Assembly: GCF_014696385.1 (NCBI RefSeq)
Contig: NZ_JACJQB010000014.1
Coordinates: 1-64,000 of the forward strand
From: Pseudanabaena mucicola FACHB-723
GTDB taxonomy: Bacteria; Cyanobacteriota; Cyanobacteriia; Pseudanabaenales; Pseudanabaenaceae
Direction: 5' to 3'
DNA: 64,000 nt
Each line of letters starts with the position of its first letter. Within the stretch, counting starts at the first letter, position 1. The notes under the pieces are model-generated. The model was not told the origin of the DNA. It did not search any database and worked only from the letters and a program-made list of their open reading frames with translations. A program made the position numbers and the translations under genes. Positions 17,461-26,744 of this stretch are shown here, in pieces.

Positions 17461-17985
17461 ATGAAAAAAAGAAACCTTCTGATAACTGGGGCAGCCTTAC
17501 TCGGTGGCTCTTGGTTATGGCAAACTTTGCGATCGCAATCTCTAGCCGATGACGTAATCGCGCTAGACTCCGATCAATCCAATTCAGCAACTAAGCAATA
17601 CAAAATCATGAAAACAGAAGAAGAATGGAAACAAATCCTCACCCCAGAGCAATTTCGGGTTTTGCGAAAGCATGGCACTGAGCGTTCTTTTTCTAGCCCT
17701 CTAGATAAGGAATATGGCAATGGGACTTATCACTGCGCGGGCTGTGACCAACCGCTATTCAAATCGGACACCAAGTTCAATAGTCGTACAGGTTGGCCAA
17801 GCTTCTTTGATCCCATTGAAGGCGCGATCGCCACTACTGTTGATAATTCCCTATTCATGAAGCGAACTGAGGTGCATTGCAGCAATTGTGGTGGACATTT
17901 GGGGCATGTTTTTAACGATGGGCCCAAACCCACAGGACAACGCTATTGCATGAATGGCGTATCGCTCAAGTTTGTTCCTGCCTAG
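17461..17985 (+). CDS. msrB: exported peptide-methionine (R)-S-oxide reductase
   Basis: The enzyme reduces the R isomer of methionine sulfoxide in proteins. From the ATG at 17461 it has an N-terminal basic-hydrophobic leader (MKKRNLLITGAALLGG), so it is probably exported or membrane-anchored. The MsrB domain follows with the zinc cysteines CAGC and CSNC, GWPSFFDP, GHVFNDGP, and the catalytic RYCMNGVSLKF at the end. An upstream in-frame ATG at 17404 would only add non-signal sequence. It is divergent from sodB, so the two antioxidant genes share an intergenic region. Confidence 0.88.
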   Translation: MKKRNLLITGAALLGGSWLWQTLRSQSLADDVIALDSDQSNSATKQYKIMKTEEEWKQILTPEQFRVLRKHGTERSFSSPLDKEYGNGTYHCAGCDQPLFKSDTKFNSRTGWPSFFDPIEGAIATTVDNSLFMKRTEVHCSNCGGHLGHVFNDGPKPTGQRYCMNGVSLKFVPA

Positions 17986-17989
17986 ATTC

Positions 17990-18032
17990 AAAAATCACAA
18001 AAGCCCCGCATTGCGGGGCTTTTGTGATTTTT
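17990..18032. terminator. 20-bp bidirectional terminator hairpin
   Basis: The arms 17990-18009 and 18013-18032 pair exactly with a three-base loop. The GC core is flanked by A and T tracts. It sits between msrB and the convergent DUF3769 gene and can serve both. Confidence 0.85.
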
Positions 18033-18034
18033 GA

Positions 18035-20119
18035 CTAATTACGCTGTTCGACACCATTTTGAACATTAGTAACATTGGCAGGGGGACGAGTCCAATTAAA
18101 ATCACTAATTCGCAGTAAAAACTCTCCCAAACCTTGAGTCGGGTTATAGCGAATCACCACCGCATAGGTGCGGCGGATATATTCCAAAGAATAGACAGAA
18201 TCAAACAAATTCCCAGTATCCAAATTCCAACTTTGTTGAATTCCCACCCGCACTGGCCCATAGATTTGCTGGACAATACCTGCGGTCAGAGATCTCGTAT
18301 CGGCAACTCGATCAAAGAGAAAAGGAGATTTACCAAGGGCAAAAGCTTGGGTATAGATGAGATTTAAGCCTGTGTAGTCCAAGAAGTCCTTGGCAAAATT
18401 ACCGAGTTCTGCTGTCAAACCAACAGTTCCATACAATACCGCTTGGTTTGCACCATTGGAATATAAAGAATTAACCCCTTGTGCCGAAACAAAAGCATCG
18501 ATTTTTGGCACGATCGGTTTCGGCGAATATCTTAAACCTGTCTCCCTTTCCGCAGGGGCAGGTTCACCACGAAATAGTGGAAAAGCACGGCTCAATGTTG
18601 CTGCACTTTGCAAACGGAGTAATGACCCCACAGAGCTAGGTTCTCGATCAGTCCGAATTGATTCTACTAACTGAGCGGCAATTTGATAGTTCAGAGATAT
18701 TTGCGAGTCGCCCAAAGTAAAGGTTGGCGAGATTAAGGTTGATCCCAGTAAATTATTGACATCTTGAAAGCCTAGTGAACCATTAAAAACGCGATCGCGA
18801 AAAGCGTACTGTGACAATAGCGTGTAATTACCAAATACGGGGGTTTGATAAGTAATATTAGCTCTCAACAATGAGTCCAAGCGCGAAAAATTCAAGCCAG
18901 ATACACTCACCCTTGCCGATAAACTTTGTCCATTATCAAAGGCACTATTGAGGGTAGCAACTAACCCAAAAATATCGAAACCAGAAAATCCATTTTGAGA
19001 AGTAAAGGCTCGCTGAATTAGTAACTGCGGTGATAACTGAAAGCTTAAATTGGGTTGGCTAATGACATCAAAACTCTGCTGATAAAACACACCATCGCGA
19101 TCGGGACGATCAAAACCCAACAGGGCTGGGGCAAAGCGCTGAAAGCGATCAAGGGTAATGCTATTTACTGGTACTGGCAGCGAAAAGCCTTGATCAAAGA
19201 CAAGGGTTGGGGATTCTAGGTCTAGACGGTTTTGCGTTGGCGAAATTGGCGTTAGTGTCGCTTTACGAGTGATCAGTTCTAGCTCTGGTGGGCTAAATGG
19301 ATCATTGGTAACTCTCAGGTTTTCCGCAGTCCAAGTATCCCCATCAATAATCAGTCGCTCCGCTACAAAACCAAAGCGACGTACTTGCCCATCGTTAGCA
19401 TTTGCTGAACCAAACAAAGACACAGTCGTTGAGTTAGAGGCGACTTCCGATGGCGAGCGAGACACTTCAGAGCTATTTAAAGTACCAAGATCAATCGCCC
19501 CTGAAGCATTGAGAAATTCACCTTGGATCTTGCCATAGTTATAAACAAGCTTTGAACCAACGATTTTTTGATCACCACGGGTAAAAAATACATTCCCTTC
19601 GGCAATTATCTCTTGGGTAGTTGTATCGAGTCGTACCCGATCCGCTTTTAGTTCTGATTTCAGGTATTTGATGACAACATTGCCCTCAGCCACAAATACC
19701 TGTGTATTGATGTCATATTCTTGGCGATCGCTTACTACATTGAGTGACTCACCCACCCGTGGCGGCAGACTAGGACGGGGCGGATCATTGGGTTTGGGCT
19801 TGGGTAAACTATGGGGCTTAACTGGCCCAACTTGAGCGATGGTTGGCGCAATGGTTGGCGCGATTAACTGCTTAGCGATCGCATTGGGGTCGGGCAGAGA
19901 CTCTAAAAAAAGCTGTAACTGCGATCGCAAATTTGGCGGCAGTTCTGATGAAGTTGCTGCTCTTAACTGGGTAGATGCAACCTTAGGGGAGAAATTAGGA
20001 TCATAAACAAGCGCTGGCGGCAGTGCCAACGTTTGGCTAGGTTGCATCTGTTGTACCTCAGCATAGTTGCGGGGTGGCAGATGTGTTGAAGACGGTGGTA
20101 AGAGGAATTCCATACGCAA
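18035..20119 (-). CDS. DUF3769 outer-membrane protein (OstA/LptD-like)
   Basis: This 694-residue protein fits the cyanobacterial DUF3769 family, which resembles LptD/OstA. A proline-rich N-terminal region is followed by an OstA-like beta domain (VVSDRQEYDINTQVFVAEGN, then LKADRVRLDTTTQEIIAEG). The long remainder has alternating strands ending in aromatic residues, as in a membrane beta barrel, and the last strand region includes FLLRISDFNW. It probably helps place lipopolysaccharide or other lipids in the outer membrane. No classic signal peptide is obvious at the chosen start. It lies downstream of dnaN on the same strand, separated by a terminator hairpin. Confidence 0.8.
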   Translation of the reverse strand: MRMEFLLPPSSTHLPPRNYAEVQQMQPSQTLALPPALVYDPNFSPKVASTQLRAATSSELPPNLRSQLQLFLESLPDPNAIAKQLIAPTIAPTIAQVGPVKPHSLPKPKPNDPPRPSLPPRVGESLNVVSDRQEYDINTQVFVAEGNVVIKYLKSELKADRVRLDTTTQEIIAEGNVFFTRGDQKIVGSKLVYNYGKIQGEFLNASGAIDLGTLNSSEVSRSPSEVASNSTTVSLFGSANANDGQVRRFGFVAERLIIDGDTWTAENLRVTNDPFSPPELELITRKATLTPISPTQNRLDLESPTLVFDQGFSLPVPVNSITLDRFQRFAPALLGFDRPDRDGVFYQQSFDVISQPNLSFQLSPQLLIQRAFTSQNGFSGFDIFGLVATLNSAFDNGQSLSARVSVSGLNFSRLDSLLRANITYQTPVFGNYTLLSQYAFRDRVFNGSLGFQDVNNLLGSTLISPTFTLGDSQISLNYQIAAQLVESIRTDREPSSVGSLLRLQSAATLSRAFPLFRGEPAPAERETGLRYSPKPIVPKIDAFVSAQGVNSLYSNGANQAVLYGTVGLTAELGNFAKDFLDYTGLNLIYTQAFALGKSPFLFDRVADTRSLTAGIVQQIYGPVRVGIQQSWNLDTGNLFDSVYSLEYIRRTYAVVIRYNPTQGLGEFLLRISDFNWTRPPANVTNVQNGVEQRN

Positions 20120-20210
20120 CTAAGTCTACAGGATTTTTCTCTGCGATATGGCAATATAAGTCAAAAAAGTTAGGGCGGCAAATAATTAATGTCTCTAACG
20201 CTCCTCAAAA

Positions 20211-20249
20211 AGTAATGAAGTACCGCGCTGAGCGCGGTACTTCATTACT
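20211..20249. terminator. 19-bp hairpin after dnaN
   Basis: The arms 20211-20229 and 20231-20249 are exact reverse complements with one base at the tip. It lies immediately past the dnaN stop and before the DUF3769 start, so it should end dnaN transcripts. Confidence 0.75.
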
Positions 20250-20265
20250 AGCGGCACTATTCCAT

Positions 20266-21420
20266 CTAGTTACGGATTTGCACAGGCATAAGCAAATAAG
20301 TCATTTTGGTGGCTCCAATCGGTACAAGCACCGCAGGACTGGTCGGATTATTCATCTGAATTTGAATTTCATTGCTAGGTAATGCCTTCAGACCATCCAA
20401 CAAATATTTGACATTAAACGCAATTTCCACGTCTTCGCCTGAAATTTGAGCAGGTAAAGATTCACGTCCTGCTGCCACATCAGGAGCTTCTACGGACAGG
20501 GAAATTTCTTGACCTGTAGAGTCAATCGAGATTTTGACAATATTATTTTTTTGATCAGCCAAAACCGCAATTCTCTCCAGCGCTGACAAAAATAACTTAC
20601 GCTCTAGGGTAACTTGACGCTCAAAACGATTGGGAATCAATTGGCGATAGTTGGGATAGGAGCCATCAAGTAAACGGGAAATCAAAATTTGATTAGCGCT
20701 CTGGAAAATCATATTGGCGCGGTCAAATTTAACGGCGATCGCACCTTCAGTTTGCTGATTGAGCATCCTTTCTAGCTCCCGCAAAGCCCGTGCGGGAATA
20801 GTTACTTCCAGATTTGTAGTCACGGTATCCCCAGTTACAGGCGGTTCATCAGCATCTAAAAAGCCTGTCTGCACCACTGACAGACGATGCCCATCAGTAG
20901 CCGCAAACTCTAAACAATCATTGTTTGCCGTCAAATGCACCCCCGTCAGAATTCTCTTAGTTTCGTCAGCAGAGGTGGCAAACAAAGTCGATGACAAGCC
21001 ACTGAGCATCGATTCAACAGGCAAGTAGGTGGTTTCACCATCTTCGCCAATTTGAGGCAATTCGGGAAACTCCTCCACAGGTAGACCATGCATTTGGTAA
21101 CGACCTGAACCACAGACAATCGATACCATCGTGTTATCGCGCTCTACACTGATGGTGATGTCTTCATCGGGCAACTTGGAAACGATATCATTGAGCAGTT
21201 TAGCAGGCAGCGTAATTGATCCCGCTTCCACAACTTGAGCAGGAAAGGAAACCTGAATCCCCAAATTCAGATCGAAGGCAGTCATACCAAGGCTTTGGCT
21301 GGAGCTATCAGCATCAAGGCGAATATTTGCCAAAATCGGGTGGGTGGGACGAGATGCGACCGCACGACCGACAAGGGCAAGGTTAGCAGCAAGTTGGTTT
21401 TGAGGGCAGACTAGTCGCAT
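20266..21420 (-). CDS. dnaN: DNA polymerase III beta sliding clamp
   Basis: The 384-residue protein is the ring-shaped processivity clamp that tethers polymerase III to DNA. Three clamp domains are recognisable from MRLVCPQNQLAANLALVGRA at the start, TDGHRLSVVQ in the second domain, and the closing YLLMPVQIRN at the extreme C-terminus. The length is standard. It is transcribed away from the putative origin just upstream, an arrangement known in other cyanobacteria. Confidence 0.95.
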   Translation of the reverse strand: MRLVCPQNQLAANLALVGRAVASRPTHPILANIRLDADSSSQSLGMTAFDLNLGIQVSFPAQVVEAGSITLPAKLLNDIVSKLPDEDITISVERDNTMVSIVCGSGRYQMHGLPVEEFPELPQIGEDGETTYLPVESMLSGLSSTLFATSADETKRILTGVHLTANNDCLEFAATDGHRLSVVQTGFLDADEPPVTGDTVTTNLEVTIPARALRELERMLNQQTEGAIAVKFDRANMIFQSANQILISRLLDGSYPNYRQLIPNRFERQVTLERKLFLSALERIAVLADQKNNIVKISIDSTGQEISLSVEAPDVAAGRESLPAQISGEDVEIAFNVKYLLDGLKALPSNEIQIQMNNPTSPAVLVPIGATKMTYLLMPVQIRN

Positions 21421-21539
21421 AGTTAAAAGTTAATTAATTGGAACTAATTGTAGACTGAGTTAGAAGCTAGTGAACGGAACATTGAAAGATTAGTTGTCTG
21501 TTGCAAAGCAATCCAACAGAAGAAAAAAGCAAACAAGAA

Positions 21540-22260
21540 ATGAATTGACTAAGTTGACAATATCGCAATCAAAAATTCTTTCTGGAAGGTTGGGCTAGAT
21601 AAAAAAGATTTGAGAAGAGATTTATTGAGCAGGTTTTTCGGAATAGAAATTTCAGGAGTTAATTTTAAAATTGATTTTATTGAAATTTGATGTATTCCAA
21701 TTTGTCTAAAATTTTTCAGGTTTCCCCAAAATTGATTTTTCAAGTATTGCCCAAAAATGAATTTTTTTAATGAAGTCTTTTAGCCAGAATTTTTTATGAA
21801 TGACTTTGCTTTGCTTTTCAGTTTGTTTTTTACGATTTGTTTTTCAACTTTGTGGCAACCAATCATAACATCGTTGGAAATTTTTGAACCAAAAAAATCA
21901 AAAAATACGAATTTCTATTTTCATTTTTTTTTCGTTCGATCTAATAATTACTATTTAAAGAATAAAAGATCTTGAATAGTAGTAGTAGGGGCTGTGGAAA
22001 ATGTGGAAAACTCTAAAAAATGTATATTGAATAATGCTTACAGAGATTTTTGCCTGTGGAAAACCCTGTGGAAAAAGTGGCCACTTTTCCACAGGGTATA
22101 AATACCTATTAAAAGTTTTCCACATTTTCCACAAAGTTATCCCCAAAAAGTAGCTAGTTATCCACAGGAAGTTAATAGTTATCCACAGGTTTTCCACAGG
22201 CAAAAACTCTATATCTGGAGTTATCCACAGGCAAGGTAAATAAAGTTGTCCAAAAAAATC
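21540..22260. other. oriC: probable chromosome replication origin (oriC) with DnaA-box array
   Basis: The 1170-bp gap between dnaN and the Psb32 gene holds 11 perfect DnaA boxes in 240 bp. Four TGTGGAAAA copies (21993, 22002, 22055, 22067) point left. Four TTTTCCACA copies (22085, 22116, 22125, 22190) and three TTATCCACA copies (22158, 22179, 22221) point right. A one-mismatch box lies at 22137. TTTTCCACA is the box form usual in cyanobacteria. A very AT-rich stretch (about 21550-21990) on the dnaN side could be the unwinding element. Flanking genes point away from the array. Positions 22261-22590 are AT-rich with nothing else recognisable. Confidence 0.88.
22064..22096. repeat. palindrome at the centre of the DnaA-box array
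   Basis: The arm ending in GTGG at 22080 is mirrored by the arm starting CCAC at 22081. They match over 16 positions, with one extra A in the left arm. Each arm contains one DnaA box, so the two boxes face each other across a GGCC centre. All boxes to the left share one orientation and all to the right share the other. Confidence 0.85.
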
Positions 22261-22590
22261 GCCTAAAATTCAGTTGTTGAGCCTTAACAATACTTAGCAA
22301 TAGTCAAACTAAATGATTTTTATAGGAGTGAAGAAGCTAGAGATTGAGGGCGTTTTTTGATGTTTTAGCTTTGGAGGATTGATGACATTGCGATCGCAAA
22401 GCCAAAAAATATAACAAAAATATAAAATTATACCTAAAAAATCTTGCTTATTTGTCGAGATATTTGCCGATAATTGGGATCAATTAGTAAAAAATTTCTG
22501 CGTTTCCTTGCTGATTGATATAGTAGTGGGGCAGCCTGAGAATGTTTGGCTTGCTGTAAATACAGATTTAGAATATAGGTTTAATAAGTT

Positions 22591-23373
22591 GTGATTACAA
22601 GTTCTTTACGTCGGTTATGGTGCTATATCCAAGCACTAATGAATAAGTCTATTAGAGAAGTGATTCGTTCCAGTTTAGTCAGTTTGCAATACATTAGTCT
22701 GACTGCGATCGCCTTCTTGCTGAGTCTGAATATTGGTACTAGTGCCGTGTGGGCTTTACAGGTATCAGATATTCCTGATTTATCGGAAATCAAGACTCTC
22801 AATGCTCAAACTTGGGTGATTGATGATTCGGATGTATTGAGCGCGACTACTAAAAATGCGATCGCAAGTAAAGCCGAAAAGCTTGCAGAATCGACTGGAA
22901 CAGAAGTTCATGTCGTTGCCATTCGTCGCATTGATCTTGGGCAACCTGCGACAGAGTTTGCATCGGAATTGTTTGATAAATGGTTTCCCTCTGAAGCCGA
23001 AAAAGAGAATCAAGTCTTACTATTTATGGCAACAGAAGACCACCGTACTGCAATCCAGACTGGTGCAAAGGTAAAGGAAATCTTGCCTGATAGTATCGCT
23101 AGCAGTATTGCCGATGAAACGATGCTATATCCTGCTCGTAAGGCAAATTACAACCAAGCAGTCAATGAGGGAATGGCTCGTTTGGAAACAATTTTAAATG
23201 GTAATCCTGACCCTGGAGCGCCACTGTTGGCAGTAGAAGAAACCGAGACTAGCAACTACGCCACCAGAGAGGAAACGGAGGCTAGTTCATCGAATATTGT
23301 GGTGATTATTTTATTGATCCTCGCAACTTTGTTGCCCATGGCTACCTATTACTGGTTACAGAGCCAGCCATAG
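22591..23373 (+). CDS. psb32: Psb32-like TPM-domain protein
   Basis: This 260-residue protein has an N-terminal signal region (LTAIAFLLSLNIGTSAVWA), a lumenal TPM domain (about residues 60-190, with VIDDSDVLSATTKNAI and TGTEVHVVAIRRIDL) and one C-terminal membrane helix (VVIILLILATLLPMATYYW). This layout matches Psb32, a thylakoid protein that protects photosystem II and aids its repair. The GTG start gives the longest frame; an ATG at 22639 (MNKSIREV) is a plausible shorter start and neither has a strong ribosome-binding site. It is divergent from dnaN across the origin. Confidence 0.78.
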   Translation: MITSSLRRLWCYIQALMNKSIREVIRSSLVSLQYISLTAIAFLLSLNIGTSAVWALQVSDIPDLSEIKTLNAQTWVIDDSDVLSATTKNAIASKAEKLAESTGTEVHVVAIRRIDLGQPATEFASELFDKWFPSEAEKENQVLLFMATEDHRTAIQTGAKVKEILPDSIASSIADETMLYPARKANYNQAVNEGMARLETILNGNPDPGAPLLAVEETETSNYATREETEASSSNIVVIILLILATLLPMATYYWLQSQP

Positions 23374-23382
23374 AGATTTTAA

Positions 23383-23421
23383 ATAGAGATTTTCAAAAGT
23401 GACACTTTTGAAAATCTCTAT
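23383..23421. terminator. 19-bp hairpin between convergent genes
   Basis: The arms 23383-23401 and 23403-23421 pair exactly around one base. The right arm overlaps the last codon of the convergent 806-residue gene. It resembles the second hairpin at 38976-39020 in sequence (both contain the run AAAAGTG and its complement). Confidence 0.7.
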
Positions 23422-25838
23422 GGTTCATCAAAATCGATGTCCTGTGCTAGATTTGGCGGCGTAACTGCGCGAGTGACTCTGACTTTATGGCTCTCTCTTT
23501 GAGTATGCGATTCAATCGCAATTGCTTCAAAGGCAACATCAATACTGCTGAGGGGAATAGAGATATTGGTACGAGTTTCAATGAATTCGGCATTAGGTAT
23601 GGTACTAAAGTCCAGTAGCCATCGAGGGCCATCTACAATCATTCTCGTTTGTAAATCTTTAATCCAGAACTTCACAAAGAATTTGGACTGGAGTGCAGGT
23701 AGACGCACGGTTACTGACATGGGCGTACCTGAGATGATTTCACCTGTAGGAACAATGATTTCAGGCACAGGAATTGGTTCTTGATCGGGCAGTACGGGGG
23801 AGGATGACTCTTGGACATTGCGAATAGTTTTAGCAGTTTCTGACAAGTTAGAAACTGTCAAGTTTTGACTGGATAAGCCACTAATTGGGAAGGTGTTAGG
23901 ATCAACAGTCTCTTCCCAGACGTATTCATTGAGCATCAGATCGCTAAGATCTGGCTCAGAACTGAGCAATCGATCAAGTTCTTGATCTAGTTCCACATCT
24001 AATTTGGCAAGACTTGTTAATTCCTCTGTATTAATCAGAGCATTGTTATCTGAGTCAATCAGAGGCATATTTAAATTGCTAGCTTGTGCCTCTGCATCCA
24101 ACAAAGGATCAACAGGAAAAGTATCTAATAATAGTTCTTCCGTGCGCTGGCTAGCTTTTTGGGCGGCGATTGCATCGGCAGATAGGGTTTGCAATTTAGT
24201 GAGAAATCGATTGTTACGGGGCGGCTCATTTCCAGTCTGTTTGAAGTTTGGTAAGAGATTATTGCTAGGCTGAGTAATTTCTAAACTGGGTTGCGCTAAA
24301 ATTTCTTCATAGTTTTGTGGAAGCTCTTCTTCAAAGCTGTACATTAATTCTGGTTCTTCAGAATCTATATCTAAGGACAGTTGAATATTCTGGTCGCTCA
24401 GCGTCGAGTCAATTTCTTCCTGTGGAAAACTATCAATTTCTTCCTCGAAATAATTGGAATTTATGGGCGTTGTTTCTGCTGTGACAGCTTTCTTTTGGAT
24501 CGTCTTTTTTAGTGGTGGTAAGGGAGGTAATGATAAAAATGTTCTAGGTGTTTGAAGCTGTAAATCATCTCCTGACGATGATTTTGGCTTATTTGAGGGT
24601 AAGGGAGGCAGGCTAAGTGCAGGTGTTGTTTTTGGTTTGCCCGATCGATTTTCCGTTGGCTCGATGGTGATATTTGTAGCCTGTGGAAAACCCTGTGGAA
24701 ATTGTGGGAAACTCTCAGAATTGCTAGCTGCATCAATTAATTTTTGCTCTTCTTGAATTTGTTTTTCTTGGGTTTGAACTTCTTTAATTAGTTCTGGTAA
24801 AACCCGCGATGCAGGATAGGAAACTGCAATTGCCTGTTGGGTAATGAATAGATCTTGATATTGTTGAAAGTCTTTCTGTGGATGGATTTGCACCTCACCA
24901 ATCAAAACTTGCACTTCTGATGGTGGTGGGACGATAATTTGATAGTTAAAGGAAATTGTACCTGTGCTGGGATTCCGTTCACCCAAATCTGCGATCGCAA
25001 ATCGTTTGTTAATAATCACATCAAGGGTTTGTGGATTTTTAAGTGTTACTTCCACTTCTCCCTTAGTATAAATCTCTCCCGTGAGATTGAAGCTGTTATC
25101 GGGATTGACGATATATTGAGGTTGATGCAGACGCAATAAAATGCGCGGCTGACGAGATATTTCTTCAGTTTCTAGATTTTGGTAATTATCATCTAATTCA
25201 TCATTTCCCGAAGAACTTCCATCAGTTAAATTCTCATCTTCGTCTTCTTCCTCAAAGATGGCAAATTCCTCAAACATTGACTGCACAAGTTCTGTCGATC
25301 TTTGTTCAGCAATATCCAAAATTGGAGAGCTGTAGGTGACAGTCTTTTGCTCAGGTTGCTCTATTCCTAACGTATTTGTGGCTAGAGTCGGTTCGCTTTC
25401 CGCAGAAGTCTCTACGTCTTCTTCAGATTCAGTCTCAATATATTGCCAATCTGAACCAAAATCTGAAGATACGGGAATGACATCAAACTTAACTGTGGCT
25501 TTCCATGCAGGGGCGATACTTGCGGATTCACTTCCCGATTCTGTCTCAGATTCGGCAGCCAGACAGTCAATTTGCCATAGCCCTGCGACAAAGTTGGTGT
25601 AGGGCATCACGATCACTAGTCCGTCATGGCTGATGCGTTTGACCAGTTTTTGTTGCAAAGGTTGATGCCGCACATCGGCGAGAGGACGATATGCGATCGC
25701 AATTCCCACCAGTGCATTTGCCAAAGCAGAGCGTGCCGCAAGTCTATATTGTCCTTCCAAAATCTCGACGGTTGGAGATTCTAGCGGCAACCAAGACTTG
25801 TCACCTTTGCGTTGTAGCAAAAACTCCCAGTTTTCCAT
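23418..25838 (-). CDS. large acidic protein of unknown function
   Basis: I do not recognise this 806-residue protein. Residues 1 to about 125 and the last 110 look folded and beta-rich. The C-terminal part (VTVRLPALQSKFFVKFWIKD, then WLLDFSTIP) could be an immunoglobulin-like or sugar-binding sheet. Another beta block lies at about 225-330 (RILLRLHQPQYIVNPDNSF). The regions between are long, acidic and Ser/Pro/Gln-rich, so probably disordered. There is no signal peptide or membrane segment. Two DnaA-box-like sites fall inside the gene near 24680. It is co-oriented toward the origin region and ends in a shared hairpin. Confidence 0.7.
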   Translation of the reverse strand: MENWEFLLQRKGDKSWLPLESPTVEILEGQYRLAARSALANALVGIAIAYRPLADVRHQPLQQKLVKRISHDGLVIVMPYTNFVAGLWQIDCLAAESETESGSESASIAPAWKATVKFDVIPVSSDFGSDWQYIETESEEDVETSAESEPTLATNTLGIEQPEQKTVTYSSPILDIAEQRSTELVQSMFEEFAIFEEEDEDENLTDGSSSGNDELDDNYQNLETEEISRQPRILLRLHQPQYIVNPDNSFNLTGEIYTKGEVEVTLKNPQTLDVIINKRFAIADLGERNPSTGTISFNYQIIVPPPSEVQVLIGEVQIHPQKDFQQYQDLFITQQAIAVSYPASRVLPELIKEVQTQEKQIQEEQKLIDAASNSESFPQFPQGFPQATNITIEPTENRSGKPKTTPALSLPPLPSNKPKSSSGDDLQLQTPRTFLSLPPLPPLKKTIQKKAVTAETTPINSNYFEEEIDSFPQEEIDSTLSDQNIQLSLDIDSEEPELMYSFEEELPQNYEEILAQPSLEITQPSNNLLPNFKQTGNEPPRNNRFLTKLQTLSADAIAAQKASQRTEELLLDTFPVDPLLDAEAQASNLNMPLIDSDNNALINTEELTSLAKLDVELDQELDRLLSSEPDLSDLMLNEYVWEETVDPNTFPISGLSSQNLTVSNLSETAKTIRNVQESSSPVLPDQEPIPVPEIIVPTGEIISGTPMSVTVRLPALQSKFFVKFWIKDLQTRMIVDGPRWLLDFSTIPNAEFIETRTNISIPLSSIDVAFEAIAIESHTQRESHKVRVTRAVTPPNLAQDIDFDEP

Positions 25839-25938
25839 AGCGGCGATCGCGGGTTGAGGCGGTAAGGTGTGCTTAGTTATGGCAAATACTAACCCATCTA
25901 GGCTTGTATAGCAATTATCGCCATGTAGTTAAGAGGCA

Positions 25939-25973
25939 TTTTTGAAAGCGCCACGATGCGGCGCTTTCAAAAA
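25939..25973. terminator. 14-bp hairpin
   Basis: The arms 25939-25952 and 25960-25973 pair exactly with a T-rich left edge and A-rich right edge, fitting a terminator for the leftward DUF4079 gene. Confidence 0.7.
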
Positions 25974-25989
25974 GATTTCTAAAAGAATT

Positions 25990-26481
25990 TTAGATAGAAA
26001 GACCGAGCTTTAGTCCTAGCAAGGCATGGGCAACCAACAGCACCACAATTGCGCTACCCAAATAAGCATGGGCGTTACGCAGGAAGGGCTGATTGCCACC
26101 AAAACCAGTGAGGGAAATTGTGCCGTTGATGGCTAACAAGGTCAATACTACGGAGCCTGTAATAAAATGAGGACTTTCGAGCAGTGGTTTGCCTTGCATC
26201 ACCAAAGAGAGTAAACCGCCTGTATAGCCAGTCGCCAAAAATACTGTCATCAGTGGTGCAACTTTACGATGATCGGCTTTGTTTTTACTAGCAATTTCAG
26301 GTTCAGTGGTAGTGCGGCTGCGCCATCCTGAGATTGCCACAAATGATCCCATTGCAAAAATGACAATTGCCATGAAAAATGGGTGCCCCCAATGGGTAAC
26401 TGGTTCGGGCACACTGAGAGCCTTAAATTGTTCGGCAATAGGCTGGAGCGTTTCAGATAGCTTGGTTGCGAATTCAGTCAT
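25990..26481 (-). CDS. DUF4079 membrane protein
   Basis: This 163-residue protein has about four membrane helices (for example FFMAIVIFAMGSFVAISG and AYLGSAIVVLLVAHALLGL). Histidines sit near several helix ends (THWGHPFF, ESPHF, RNAHAYLG, VAHALLG), the layout of the DUF4079 family common in cyanobacteria. The histidine placement resembles b-type haem-binding membrane proteins, but no activity is established. It is monocistronic, with a hairpin after it. Confidence 0.8.
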   Translation of the reverse strand: MTEFATKLSETLQPIAEQFKALSVPEPVTHWGHPFFMAIVIFAMGSFVAISGWRSRTTTEPEIASKNKADHRKVAPLMTVFLATGYTGGLLSLVMQGKPLLESPHFITGSVVLTLLAINGTISLTGFGGNQPFLRNAHAYLGSAIVVLLVAHALLGLKLGLSI

Positions 26482-26651
26482 AGCTAGAGAATCCCTTGGA
26501 TAGAATTGAAGGAGAAATTTACTGAGAAATTTAATGTAAAGGGTAACGAAATCTTTACAAATTGTAATGATTGTAGCCTTTTTGATAGCGTGACGTTTAG
26601 TCAGTTAGGACAAACCTAAAATCCAAAAGAGTGTTGCTAGCTTTGCGGGCG

Positions 26652-26695
26652 ACTCACGCTTCTGGGCTTTAAGGTTATTTATGCTGAACTACTTA
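26652..26695 (+). repeat. dispersed 44-bp repeat, copy A
   Basis: This segment matches the reverse complement of 28274-28317 at 41 of 44 positions, including a perfect 21-base block at 26675-26695. It lies just upstream of the prohibitin gene. The two copies face each other across about 1.6 kb. Confidence 0.85.
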
Positions 26696-26744
26696 GCTTG
26701 GTGATTTTGCTATGATTGAGAATCACAGATTATAGAAAATAGCA

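Noticed and set aside
21955-22203. 82-codon open frame on the minus strand in the origin
   Set aside because: It is read entirely from DnaA boxes and AT-rich DNA, and its FPQ repeats are a by-product of the boxes.
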